A stretch of 64,000 nt of DNA from Blumeriella jaapii (GCA_009599575.1 VWND01000015.1:930001-994000); one strand, 5' to 3'; counted from the first letter of the stretch, positions 45,725-56,866 are shown. Notes: a model not told the origin generated them from the letters alone. Numbers and translations: made by a program.

Positions 45725-45791
45725 TGTTGATGCTCATTCATGCACGTGTACATATCACGTGCACACCACATCTGCAGACCTCTCCCCAAGG
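45725..45791. repeat. Copia LTR fragment (first ~67 bp)
   Basis: TGTTGATGCTCATTCATG onward matches the start of the left LTR through CACGTGCACACCAC and a CCAAGG block. Similarity is lost after 45791. Confidence 0.7.
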
Positions 45792-46459
45792 TCTCCTTAT
45801 CCATGGCTTCTGCGATACCAATCCTGCCTTCCTTTGGATCGCCATGCATATGGTTCGGTGTGGTTGTCGGTCTGCAACTTTGTCGGTGGCAGACCGTGCT
45901 AGCTCTGGGAATGTACAGTACGTCGACCAGGAGTAGAAGAAGGCGTGCTCGGCACTTCCGTAATCTTGAGCGCTGCAGCGTTTCAGGGTGTGGCTTTTAT
46001 GTTACTGCTCGGGATGGGTGGATAGGAGGGTAGGTAGTTTTCGTGTAATGAGGTACAAGCAAGAGAGCTTGCACAAGACCAGTGTACGCCACGCTCTTGT
46101 ACATCGGAGCTTGGAAAATTCATGTGGAATGGAGGAGTTATGGGGAACAACGGATATCAGAGTTTTGTAGTATAAGATACTATGTGTCTACTGTGCTTTG
46201 CTTGCTTGACTTGGGACTACATACAGGTGAGGAGTGTCGGTATTATATAGACTGAAAACTAGAAACGAGAAGCTTCTACAGCTCGGAGTGATTCGTGACT
46301 GTAATAATTGATACTCGCATCTGAAGTCAACTTCACAAACACCATGGAGAACCATCCCGCCTGTTGGGGAAGGGCCCAAATAGCGGGCTTATTAACCAAA
46401 CAGTTCTTTTATATAACTGCTTTTTCGAGGGTCTCTTATATATAAAAATCACCAGCTTA
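45792..46459. other. Intergenic region, no gene recognised
   Basis: Ordinary sequence between the copia remnant and the LINE-like tail. A TGTACAGTACGTCG motif lies at ~45912. Confidence 0.4.
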
Positions 46460-46520
46460 GCACGTCTTACATGCCCTACGGGGGGCTGAGGTGGCTTTGC
46501 CCCTCCTAACGTTAAACAAT

Positions 46521-46556
<36 letters not shown>

Positions 46557-46557
46557 T
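46460..46557 (+). mobile_element. Possible 3' end of a non-LTR retrotransposon with (ATC)n tail
   Basis: A short GC-rich block (CCCTACGGGGGGCTGAGG, TGGCTTTGCCCCTCCTAACG) leads directly into twelve ATC units at 46521-46557. Fungal Tad-like LINE copies often end in such a block plus a simple-repeat tail. No coding remnant is seen upstream, so this would be a heavily 5'-truncated insertion. The identification is an inference. Confidence 0.4.
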
Positions 46558-46997
46558 AAAGCCAAAAAGAAAGCGATCGTGTACAATAAGAATTAGTCGA
46601 ACAAGCTGATTAGACATTAACAAAAGATTGGAATCAAGCGAGACTGATTGGCAATTAACAACAATCCAAAGCGAGCAATCGATCAAGCTGAGAAAAACTG
46701 GCATATCAACGAGTATCCATTCTGGCACAAAGTCATTTACTCAACCCAACACCGATTCAAGGCACACATTTTAATTTCTCACGACGCAAACTGGCTTGAT
46801 TTGCGACTTTCCTTTATGTGAAAAGATTTCACAGAATTTTGCTTCTCAAGTCTTTCCTGATCGTTGTCGATTTTTCCGCCCCGCATCACCAGGGCGGGAC
46901 TGACTCGCTTAGCCCTCAAACTCGAACGCACACGTGTACCAGTTTTTTGAAGTAGCATAAAGCTTACTACCAATACTGGCCACATCAAATACAACAC

Positions 46998-47172
46998 GCC
47001 CGGCTGGCACAATTGGTTAGCGCGTGGGCCTTTTACAAATGTTGCTTCCGTTACTCTGATGGATAGTGACAATACTTGAAAAGCCCAAGGTTGAGAGGTA
47101 AGATTCACTCTCATACAATTGCTCGGTTTGGTTCCTCACTAATATTCAACAGTTCGAGCCTCTCGTCGGGCG
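46998..47172 (+). tRNA. tRNA-Lys (UUU) with anticodon-loop intron and a second, spliceosomal-type intron in the T arm
   Basis: Acceptor stem GCCCGGC/GTCGGGC (46998-47004 / 47165-47171) pairs fully with one G-U. The D arm is GCAC-AATTGGTTA-GCGC with one A-C mismatch. The anticodon stem TGGGC/GCCCA (47025-47029 / 47083-47087) is perfect, with loop CTTTTA-A giving anticodon UUU. A 46-base intron (47036-47081) sits at the canonical position 37/38. The variable loop is AGGTT. T stem GAGAG (47093-47097) pairs CTCTC (47160-47164) with loop TTCGAGC, but 55 bases (47098-47152) interrupt between positions 53 and 54. This insertion has donor GTAAGA, branch ACTAAT and acceptor CAACAG. The A box (TGGCACAATTGG) is intact. 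The B box (GTTCGAGCC) is also complete, because the insertion ends in G. Discriminator base G. A T7 pol III terminator follows. It could alternatively be a disabled copy. Confidence 0.88.
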
Positions 47173-47180
47173 ATCCCACA

Positions 47181-47187
47181 TTTTTTT
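47181..47187 (+). terminator. RNA polymerase III terminator of tRNA-Lys
   Basis: Seven T residues starting 9 bases after the discriminator base. Confidence 0.85.
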
Positions 47188-47295
47188 CGCCATTGAATCA
47201 ATAAAATTTTTACGTTTAAATTTTTCTTCCAAATTTGAATTTACAATACGGAAGTTATGATTTTGTACGTATGCTTATAACAAACAACAATCAAA

Positions 47296-47332
47296 TCGAG
47301 CCTCTCGTCAGGCGACAGTTATATTTTTTTTT
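47296..47332 (+). pseudogene. Partial duplicate of the tRNA-Lys 3' end with T-run
   Basis: TCGAGCCTCTCGTCAGGCGA repeats the tRNA 3' half (T loop to acceptor, one G-to-A change) and is again followed by a run of nine T. Downstream similarity (ACGGAcGTTATG at 47362 versus ACGGAaGTTATG at 47248) shows a tandem duplication of about 100 bp that lacks the 5' half. Confidence 0.75.
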
Positions 47333-47373
47333 CGCTACAAAATAAAAAACGGAATTTCAACACGGACGTTATG

Positions 47374-49275
47374 GTCCTCCTGCTTGCGATCCCTCACGTT
47401 GGCAAAAGCTGAAGCTTCTTTTCTGCCACTCCTAGCCGGGTCGGATTTTTTTATGTCTACCAGCGGCCTAAATGGAGCCTGTCACTCGCGCTGTCTCTTG
47501 CTCTTGCTCCTCGTCTCCTTTCATTCGATCTATCCTGATCCCAGAACTGCAACACAAGTACATCTGACAGTCGTTACAACTGGTCTGGCTTTCTGCTCGT
47601 AAGCGCTATTTATGACCCCGTAGAACCAACACCTCTGATTCTGGCTCTCTTTCGATAGTTGTTAGTTAGCATGGTGCGAAACATGAGCCCCGGTTTGTAG
47701 GTCTGACATTCGTTCGGGCGGGCCTCTTCTCTCTTTTTCTGGTTGTTCCTCTGCCCTTTTCTTGCGCAGATTGTACAGTACAGTACAGTATGAGTGTATA
47801 TAGTAAGCGAGCTACAAACACATTTGGACCAGGCAGGGCTTGAAAATGATAAGAACCTTGTGTTTGCAGACAAGCACTCGGGGTGGCGGTTTGATTAGGA
47901 TAATCCAGACCAGCTTGTCTACTCGGGATTGTGTGTGTGTCTGTACCTTATGCTCTCCAAAGGTTGTGCCTATCAATCAATCAATCAATCAATCTATGCT
48001 GTCCAGCAAGCGTTGCAATTCTCAGAGGCCCAACCAACTTAAGCCAAGCTCCGCCATTTGCCTCTCAGTCAAGATCACTCACTCACAGCTTCCGTTTGGC
48101 GCTGACTCCATCCACATTGGAGGGCGAGCAGACTCTGGAAGGGGAGAGAGAGCACAGTGTCGGGCCCTAACTCGGTCTGGCGGCCATTCACGAGGTTGTC
48201 CGCGGGAACAGCAAAACTCGACGGCGATCATCTGCCGATGGAGTGGAGAGATGGATGGTGTGCTCTGTCCGGCTGTAGTCTGCACCGAGATCAACGGACT
48301 GCTGCTGCGCGGGGGACATGACGTATTCCTCGTCCTGCGCTACCAGCGCCAGCGAGTAGAAGTCGGGGTGTAGAAGTCTTGTGGGGGTCTAGATGCGTTC
48401 TGCTGTTGCGTGTCTTTCTAGCGGTTGTTTGTTTACAGGAAGAGCGAGCTGTATGGAGCCTCGTCAAGCCGCTCGCGCGAGCGGCTTCTACGGTACTGTA
48501 CCTTAGAATCAGAGAGCAGATGGACGTTGAATGCAAGCAACATCGGGGGGCCTGTCGTGTGGCTGCGGGCTCCATCGACGTTATTTTTGTCGCTGAACTG
48601 GGCGCTGTCATACTGAAGAGGAAGAAGTTTGTCGTGTTGTGGATTTAGCAGAAAACGCGGGAGAATTCAGACATGAGGGTAACTAACTACCTACCTAGGT
48701 ACCTAGGTACAGTACAGTACAGTACCTGTTTGGCCACATGACCGTTCGATGCCGTGACACTGAGTCAACCGCGAGATAATAAGACGGTGAAAAATCTCTA
48801 TCTAGAATGGGAAATCTGGAAGGTCGTAGATACATGATTATCATCTGAGTGTACTAGAGTAGAGTATCTAGCTAGGTACGCTTCGATTCAAGAGCAAAAA
48901 CACCGCGGGATTCCCAATGTAAACAAACACACCTCATTTCTCCCTCACCAGTAAGTATCTTTAAGCCATGCCGTGCCGTGCTGTACCGAACCGCGCCATG
49001 CCATGCCATGCCATGGTGAAATTTAATTTTTTGTTTTCCGCCCCATCAATGCTCCAGAAACGACAAACTGATAGCATACACCTGCAATGCAAAGGGGCTC
49101 TCCTCGTCCTGAACCGCGCTAGATAGATAGCAGAAACGCCGACGAATGCTAGCCACACACAAGCCAACTGTGAAAAAAGAACACAAAGAAAAATTTGAGT
49201 ATCCAAATATAAAGACCACAGTGCCCTCAGCACCTTTCATATGTTCATACATCCCCTCCCCCCTCTATTTTCCCC
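47374..49275. other. Intergenic region, no gene recognised
   Basis: Holds (CAAT)n near 47970-47992, GTACAGTACAGTACAGTA near 47774 and 48707, and a CATGC-type pentamer run near 48967-49015. Frames of 70-177 codons occur but have no recognisable content. Confidence 0.45.
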
Positions 49276-52200
49276 TTACTCCCTCTCGACAATCCCCAAC
49301 CCGACATCCCTCCTCTCGCCCCTTGCAGCCCTCTCCCTCTCCCTCCAACTCCGCACAACCCTCTCCCTCGCCGTCTCGAGATCCACCGGCTCGGGATAAT
49401 CTCCAAACTCAATGACCCGCCCTCGGACCTTCACGCCGCCGCTCGCACTGCCATTACTCCCATGACTGCCGCCCCTTCTCATCTCGGCACCACCCGGGCG
49501 GGAACCAGCCGCCCCCATCGGCGGCGAGTTGGGCCGGGAGAGGAAATTCGAGACGGGCGTGTTGGAGGACGGGTGAGGGTACGGGTGCGAGGAGGTGAAG
49601 GATTTGGGCTGGGCGTAGTATGGAGCCAGGGCAGGCGAGGAGGGGAGGGAGCCGTGGCTAGACACAAACGGCGCGGGATCGAGAGGCGGGAAGGCGGGCG
49701 AGAATGTGAAGTTGGAGGAGGAGGAAGAGGGGGAGAAGGGGGGTGCTGTGGGGTTGAAGGGGCGCTTTGGGGGCTGTGGTGGTGTTGAGTTGGGACTGGG
49801 GAGTTAGCCGAGATTTGTTGACTCTTGAGAGAGGAACCTTACACCTCCTGACCCCAATCATCCAACTTCTCGATCAACGCCGCTCGCGCCGAATCCAACC
49901 GCGGACTCCTATTAGCAGCGCCCCGGCCCGGGCTCCCCCCGCGGGACTCCGAGCCTAGCAGTCTCTGCTGCCTGCTGCTCCAATTCTCCAGCTCGTCCCG
50001 CCGCCGCATGCTCTCAAAGACCTGGAAGCTCGTCGGCGCGATCCGTGGACTGAACGTCGGCAGTCTGGGTTCCGGCTCCGTCGCGGCCACACTCGAGCGC
50101 CTCTCTTTTCCCCTCTCCTCCCGCTCTAGCTTCAACTCCAGCGAGCCTGTCGAGCGTACAGCTGCCGATTGCCACGACGGGTCGCGCGACATGGGATAGC
50201 CGCCTTGGTGAGATGGCTCTAGGCCGGACCAGCCGTCGCCTGGAGAGCCGGAACGAGGATGCGCCGTGTCGGGTGAGGTGAGGGAGAACAGGTTTGTCTC
50301 GCTGATGCTGGGGCGAGAGGCTAGGAGCGACGCCGGGGTGGATTCGGCTTGACGTAGAAGAGTAGGACGGTCGGGGAGGGTTGGCGCGGCAAAGCTGGGT
50401 AGGGCGTCTTCGACTGGAGGGGGGCCTTCGAGACGTGGGTAGACGCTGGATGGAGCGTTTTCACTGCGTGACAGGTCTCTATCCGCCGAGAAGTAGTTGT
50501 TTGACATCGAGGAAATGTATGGCGTCACTGGGTACGGCGGTATGACTGATGCAGGCGATCGGACGGAGAAGACTCTTTGCAGAGACTCGATGGCCGAGCC
50601 TTGATATCTCTCCGTCGAAGCCGTGCTCTCACTCTCGCCCACAAAATCCATCGGGGACGCAGGCTCCCTCAGGCCAGCGACGGTGTCTCGGGTCGGTCCA
50701 GCCACGGCGGTGGAATACGACGGCAGCCTCGACGTGAGACGACCTCTCTCCACCGGCTGGGTCGATAACGGGCGCCGATCCTGGATCATGCCTTCGCCTC
50801 GGACAGGCGGCGGGCTGGTCTGCGTGATTTGAGCCAGCGAAACCTCAGCACTGGACTGTCCAGACAGCCGGCCGCGCGACTGAGCTCGCGCTGGACTTTT
50901 CTGCAAGTAGCCCTGAGCGTAGTCACGACTCAGCCTAGGATCTATGGCGCTCGTGGCACGGTACGCTCCGGTGTCTCTGTATCTGGGCCTCTCTGGGTTC
51001 TTGATCGTCCGGTGTAAAGGCAGCCCTTCAGCTCGACTTGGTCGTAGGACGGTCCTTTCCCACGGCTCTTCCGTGCCAGCACGCTGAGATGGCTTGGGCC
51101 TCATCCCTTCCCGGTCACTTTCATATCCCGGATCTTCAGGCATCAAAAGTGGGTAATACGCACTACGACCGAAGTCAGCATCATCGGTGACCCTCGCAGG
51201 CGATCCATATTGCTCCTTTTCAATATCCAACCCCCATGCCGTGGTTCCCTCACGACTACCATCAAACTTCCCTGGTGTCTCGGGACCCGCATCTGAGGAA
51301 CTGCTCGCCCGGTCAAAGATCGAAGTCTGGAACTGATCATGCTTGCCTCCCAGAATAACGTGCGACGATTCCGGAGTCCGGCGCGCGATCTCCACTTTGA
51401 TGGCCCTCAGCCTTTCATCCAGCATCTCCTCGTCTTCCTCTATGATCTCCTTCTTGTCTCGCGACAATCGCCGTGACATGTGCCGCGTCAGGTGCTCTCT
51501 GATCTTGATGCCGTGGATCTCGTACAACCTGTAGTCCTCTACGAGGCCTTGGTGAAGCTTGCGCGAGATCCGCTCGTTCGCCATGTCGTACGAGCAGCAG
51601 AAGACCCTGACTGCGCGATCGAGCCACAGCAACAGAGTGCCGTCACCATGCAAGGTGTCGAGGAAGAAGCCTTGCACGACGCTGTGCAGACGGATCACGT
51701 CAACGTTATCTGCAAGCATGTCCGAGCTCCCTCTTGAGCTCTGCGACGAGTGTATGTCGGCCTCGTGGTCGCTACGGTCAATGAGTGCGAAGGTGTTGAG
51801 GATTTTGAAGGTGTTGTTTAGCGAGTGTCCTGAGACTGGCTCGGAGGATTTGACGTGCACGTCGAGAGCTTTCAGACCCAGCGAGATCATCTCTACGGGG
51901 ATGTGTTGGGAGAAGAAGCATATGATGTGGATGAGATTTAATGCTTCTTCGGCTCCAATGCTGATCAACTGTTCTACTACGGCGATGTAGGTACCTAGAC
52001 CTCGTAGTCTAGGTTCCGACGAGTACGTCCTGGCGAACTACAAAGTAATCAGTTAAGCAAATCAAGTTCACGGCGTCAAAGCAACAAATGTCGTATCAGG
52101 GAACGATCAGGGAAATTGGAGCGGATGCATTCCCGTTTCTCACCTTCGAAAGCGGCTCGTCCGTCGTCTTCAGCCTACTCGCAACGGCATGAATGACAAC

Positions 52201-54305
52201 AGGCAGGAAGCCCATCGACTGCACAAGCTCCATCGAGTACTTCAAATCGTCCTTCGCAAACGGCTCCATCCTCCCCAGCTCTAGCAGCAACAACGTTTGC
52301 GCTTCCCTCGCCGACAGCAGCGGCAGCCTGATCAACTGCGGGTTCATGAAATGGTGATCGCCCATGACCGACTTCTCCGTACTCGTGTAGATGAGGCTGG
52401 TGTTCGTGCTATCAGGGATGAACTTGCGCAAGGCGGCCGAGTTAGCAAAGCGGATGCCGTCCAGCACCATGAGCCAGTCGTGTCGGTTGTTGAGCCACTG
52501 TTTGACCATCTGAATGAATTCCTCCGGGTCGTCGAGGGAGCCGGTGGCGTCTTCGGCGCCGGCCACACGCTGTAGCGCCGCTCGGCGTGCAATGTCCCAG
52601 AAACCGGCCGCGAGTTCCGTCTCGCTCTTAGCACGCAGCCAAAAGATGCCGCCGGGAAAGTCATCCTTGTGCTCGTAAACGTATTGGCGTGCCAGGTGCG
52701 TTTTGCCTCCTCCTGGGAGGGACTGCAGCAGGACTGCGGAGGTGCCGTCCGCCCGCTTCTTCTTGTCAAACAGCATTTTGTGCATTTGGTCTAGTTCCGA
52801 TTCGCGACCGACGAAGAGGGAGTTGGGACGAAAGCCGGAAGGCTTGATGAAATAGCCGGCGTCTGGCTCGGTGAAACCGGGAGGGATGCTGATGGGTGAT
52901 TTTGCAATGACTATTGAGTTATGTACAGAACCCGGATCTACAAGATATTGAATCAGCCCTGTCCACCAAAAAAACCGAACTAAAACAAACGCAAGAAACA
53001 CGGCGCATAGAATCCGATTGGATGCAGCAAATCAAGTGTAAATCAAGATCTCAGTGTCAACAAAGCATCGCCAAAATGACTCGGCAATCGGAGAATGAAA
53101 ATGACCTAAGCCAGTACTTCAACCCTAGTCATCCTAGGGACAGCCAGGCGGGTGAGCGAGAGACGGACTGTAAGACCTACCAGGAGTATTTCGGGCACTC
53201 ACCTGAGGAGTCCCGTGGGACAATCCCGACTGCCGATTGTTAGCAAACCCAGTCATCGCACTGATAGGAAAGGAAATACCCACCATCCTCTGAAGTTGAG
53301 CAATTTCGTCCTCTCGCTTCTGCCGCCTCAAAAGCCTCTCGCCTTCCCATCTCGTCTGGATGAAGTCCGGACACTCCTGCACCCACGACCGCAGCGTGAC
53401 CGAGACATTCGTAAAGCCCGGGGAGTTCTTGCTCTCAAACTTACACATCCCCGAGTGCGTGGCCTCGATGCCGAAGTACTGGACGTCGGGAAGTTGAGGA
53501 CTGGCGGCCGTCTGGTCGACGATGAGATGCTTGGTGCCTTTGAGATCGGTGGGGTGGCCCTCGTGAACCATGCAGACGCGGAGGCGGTGCGGGTAGAGGT
53601 CGAGAAAGCGAAGATTGATGTTCTGCAGGGTCTCGTTGTTGCTCATCAGCGTCTTGACGAGTTGCGAGTGCGTCTCGAACAGCTTTTTCGGAACGAGGGC
53701 GTTGACCATGCCTTGGAGCATCATGCCCCATTTAGCCGGGTCGGCTCCTGTGTGAGGTGTTCCCAGAAAGATGACCCCGAAAGTCGAGACAAAGATCGAG
53801 CGAAGGTCGTCATCGTGATTGCCTTGGAGGTCGAAAGACAGCTCGAGGGCTCGCTTGACGAGGATCCCTCCTAAGCTGTGTGCTACCCATATGATCGGGT
53901 GTTCCTGGACTTCCTCGCTCTTGCGTTCCAGCGCCAGGTTTGCGAGAAGGGTTTGCGCGTGTTGGTGAATCATGTCAGAACTATCTACCGTCAAGATGCT
54001 ATCATCCTTCCATGTCGTCTCAACACATACCTCGGGCCACTCTTGGCTCCGCCGAAGGTGTAGACGTCCGCATTATACCCGTATACCAGTATTCGCGCCT
54101 GGTGCGACTTTAACGACGCCGGTAGAAGCTGGCTGGGCCAGAAGACGCCATTCGGAGCCGTCCAAGTATTTTTCGGGTTGCCGTTCAGGCCGTGAACCAA
54201 GACGATGTCGACTTTGGCATCTGGGTGACAGTACACCTCCGTGACTTCGTAGCGTTTGATCTCGTTGGGGTTGATTGCGGAGCCCTGCAGCGAGCGATAA
54301 GCCAT
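49276..54305 (-). CDS. Fungal NLR-like protein: SesB-type serine esterase + NB-ARC (5 exons)
   Basis: Exons: 54305-54031, 53980-53181, 52937-52144, 52037-49843, 49795-49276 (1527 aa). Introns are 50, 243, 106 and 47 bp; the 243-bp one (donor GTAGGT, branch CTGATT) is least certain. Domain 1 (~30-300) is an alpha/beta hydrolase: VHGLNGNPKNTW oxyanion region and the nucleophile elbow VAHSLGGI with Ser127, as in SesB/LipA-type effector domains of fungal STAND proteins. Domain 2 (~395-640) is an NB-ARC NTPase: LPGGGKTHLARQ P-loop (433-444), WLMVLDGI Walker B (513-520), TSLIYTST sensor and MGFLPVVIHAVASRL in the GLPL position. A helical segment follows, then ~600 disordered Ser/Pro/Arg-rich residues. 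No ankyrin, TPR or WD repeats are seen. A role in self/non-self recognition or regulated cell death is inferred from architecture only. Confidence 0.88.
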
Positions 54306-55954
54306 TTATTCCATGGTACTGACTGTACTTTTAAAAGCTGGCGCCAAGGTAAACAAACAAGCCGTAGGAAGCTGACCTACCATGCTTGTGCTTGTTTCCG
54401 TCCTGTTTGTTTTTGACTTTAGACTCCAGGAACGGCTGAGCTTATATCTATGCGCGGTATTGGCACGGCGGTGCAGTAGTCATGGTTCGGGATCCACCGA
54501 ACAGAACCCTCGACCAAGACGGCTCAAGGAGATCGGTTTGTTGAACGAGAAAGAATCCGCTGGAAGACGTCTACGCGTCTAAGGGGGTACGTAGTTGATG
54601 ATGGGGTACAGTGTGAGCAGGTGGCACGCGCAGAGCACCCAGTCACACGGAGGACACGAACTCCTAGTGCGCCTCCAGAGAGTCAGCATACGACGAGGGA
54701 CAGGTAAGTGTATCGTGATGAGGGTGTGAGGGAAAAGGAAAAGACAGAAGATGGCATCTCGCAGGTCAGCTGCCATTGGCCTCCCACATGCCTGCTGGGT
54801 CTCGCTGATATCTGGAGCGACAGGGATCGGCAGCAAGCCACCCGTATGAACTGGGACGCTCCGCATGCGTTCCTGCGGGCATGGCGCCTCTATTGCACTA
54901 CCGGGCGAAGGGCCGGCAGCAGCCTTGTGGGCATCTGCCATCGAAGATCAACATCAGCACCAACACCGCCGGGAGACCGTTGCGACTGAATTCGGGGCTA
55001 AGACATCTGTCTCGTGCCTCTCGCATGCTAGAGGATGGGCTCACACACATGCGACACTGGTGTGCGGTACTTTCAAGACATGAGCATGTCTTTACATGGG
55101 ACAGCACTGATTGTACGTGATGTCGGGAATCATCACGAAGCTTGGGCACTTGCCTGTAGCTCTAGCTGCCAGTGCAGGGCTCTCGCAAACACCGTACTGA
55201 GACTCCTCTGCGCGCCACATGCCGCTAGCTGGGCACACATCCTGGAGTCGAGACTCGTAACAGTCGAGCGAAAAGCCTCGACGGCCTCGCACAGGAAGCC
55301 AGCTCTTGCAGCCAAAATAGAAGCCGGGAACGGTAGCGTGGTATTCGCGTGGTGGCTTGTCTAACTTGAGAGGCGCAGCGCCACTTAGGGGATGGCAACA
55401 ACTAAGAGAGCCACGATTCGGAAAATATCAGAAACACCACGCTTTGGCGATCGAGAGGAAGGAATAAGCTTTGTGGTCGCACTCTAAAGTGACACCAGAG
55501 TTCATCCTTAAGGGCAGGCTGTAGCTGTACTACCGAGCGATTTGCGTTATGACTCCGGTCACTTACCCCCGACACGTTTGGACACACGTGTGACAGATCC
55601 CCAGGTTTTGCAAGGTCGATATTGGGATACAGACGTCCGTGGATAGAGTACCGGCTCTCAAGGCCATTGGACGATTCCTCGTGGCCGTGGCATTCTTCAA
55701 CGGTGAACAGCGGGACAGATCAAGCCACTTCGTCATAGAGCTCGAGAGGCCTCGAAGTCTGAAGTGCGGTGACAGCTTTCAAGAGGCAGGCGGACATCAG
55801 CATTGCTCCCTACTTTGGGTTGATAACGCCCAACAGTAGTTCGTATATTTGGTGAAAGCTAGCGAAACCGCGAAGGGCCGATTGCGACTGGACTGGTAAT
55901 GCCGACGTAGAATCTCATATCGAGCCTCGTCGTAGCGGCTTATCCTCTGTCCAT
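54306..55954. other. Intergenic region, no gene recognised
   Basis: Upstream of the NLR-like gene and downstream of the FHA gene. Only short frames; no repeat or RNA gene identified. Confidence 0.45.
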
Positions 55955-56866
55955 TCAAGCCCTGGACAGCATCAGCACGTATTCCCTCGTACTGTGCCCA
56001 AACTGAATCATGTCCTTGTCCCTCAACTCCAGATACCGACTAGGCGGAACCTGCTCCTTGTTCAACAAAGTCCCATTCGCAGATTCCAAATCGATCAGAT
56101 ATGGTCGAACCCTCCCAGTCTTGTCTCCGTACTCATTCTTCTTCTCGATGTACCTGAACTGAATCACGGCATGCTGCCGGCTCACACTCGGATGCTCCGC
56201 AGCCATGTCGACCACAGCCACCTCCTTGCCTACCAACCAGCAACTCCTCAGACTGAGATCGATCGTCTCCAAGATATCGCGTCCCTTGAAAACAAACAAC
56301 TTCCACTCGTCTTTTGCAGGCGGCTTCCGGGCTTCCGACGGTTCGTGATACTTCAGCGCGATTGCAGATCCATCCGCCTGTGTGACCGAATTTGACGCCG
56401 CCGCCAACAAACCCGTAGGCTTGTAATTGGGCATCTGCTTCTCCGCGTCGCCTGCAACAACAACAGCCCCATCTGCATTTCCGCCCGCCTGAAAAGACGA
56501 CGCTTGTGACGGAAGAGGCCCCTTAGCCCTCCGACTAACCTGTGTCGCCGACCCCTCCCTCTCATCCCTCCCTTCTTTGTCCTTCGAGCTTCGATACGGC
56601 GACCGCTCTCGTGTACTCTTGTGCTTCGATCCGCGTTCTTCGTGGCCCCTCCGCCGCGAAGACTCGTGCTTGGGGCTCCTCGATCGCGATCGTGATCGGC
56701 GTCGATGTTGATTTCGACCCTCCTCGGTTCTGTCCTTCCTGTCGTCTCTCTCGGCCATTTCCCTCTCCTTGCGACGTCTTCGTCGACGTCTTTCCTCTTC
56801 CGAATCGTAAGATACCGATCGCGATCGTCGACGAGGGCGGCCTTCGCTCTCGCGCGGCCTCTCCAT
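55955..56866 (-). CDS. FHA-domain RNA-processing protein of the SNIP1/Pml1 family
   Basis: Intronless, 303 aa from the ATG at 56866 (AGCAATGGAG context). The frame is open upstream to 56995, but the extra 43 residues do not look like this family. The N-terminal half is Arg/Ser-rich (RRRSRSVSYDSEEERRRRRRR, RRSRSRSRSPKHESS), typical of splicing-associated proteins. Next come NYKPTGLL and a WKLFVFKGRDILETIDL lead-in. An FHA domain occupies the C-terminal ~150 residues, with the phosphothreonine-binding signature SVSRQHAVIQF, PYLIDLESANGTLLN and QFGHSTREYVLM. Relatives (human SNIP1, yeast Pml1, plant DAWDLE) act in nuclear pre-mRNA retention/splicing or small-RNA processing. Pml1 belongs to the RES complex. 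Confidence 0.92.
   Translation of the reverse strand: MERPRESEGRPRRRSRSVSYDSEEERRRRRRRKEREMAERDDRKDRTEEGRNQHRRRSRSRSRSPKHESSRRRGHEERGSKHKSTRERSPYRSSKDKEGRDEREGSATQVSRRAKGPLPSQASSFQAGGNADGAVVVAGDAEKQMPNYKPTGLLAAASNSVTQADGSAIALKYHEPSEARKPPAKDEWKLFVFKGRDILETIDLSLRSCWLVGKEVAVVDMAAEHPSVSRQHAVIQFRYIEKKNEYGDKTGRVRPYLIDLESANGTLLNKEQVPPSRYLELRDKDMIQFGHSTREYVLMLSRA

Larger units (their letters stand above)
44266..45791 (-). mobile_element. Degenerate Ty1/copia LTR retrotransposon remnant
   Basis: The 239-bp left LTR (44266-44504) reads TGTCGATGCTCATGCACG ... CCTTATCA with TG/CA ends. A matching LTR start lies at 45725. Between them, on the minus strand, are pieces of the RNase H end of a copia polyprotein, next to the polypurine-like GGCTGGGTGGAGAG that precedes the 3' LTR. 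Reverse transcriptase, integrase and gag are missing, and the RNase H pieces occur as partial, frame-shifted repeats. The element is dead. Confidence 0.8.

Noticed and set aside
53134..53202. Alternative donor GTGAGT at 53202 in the NLR-like gene
   Set aside because: It leaves phase 0, but both plausible acceptors before the NB-ARC exon need phase 1. The donor GTAGGT at 53180 fits without inventing a micro-exon.
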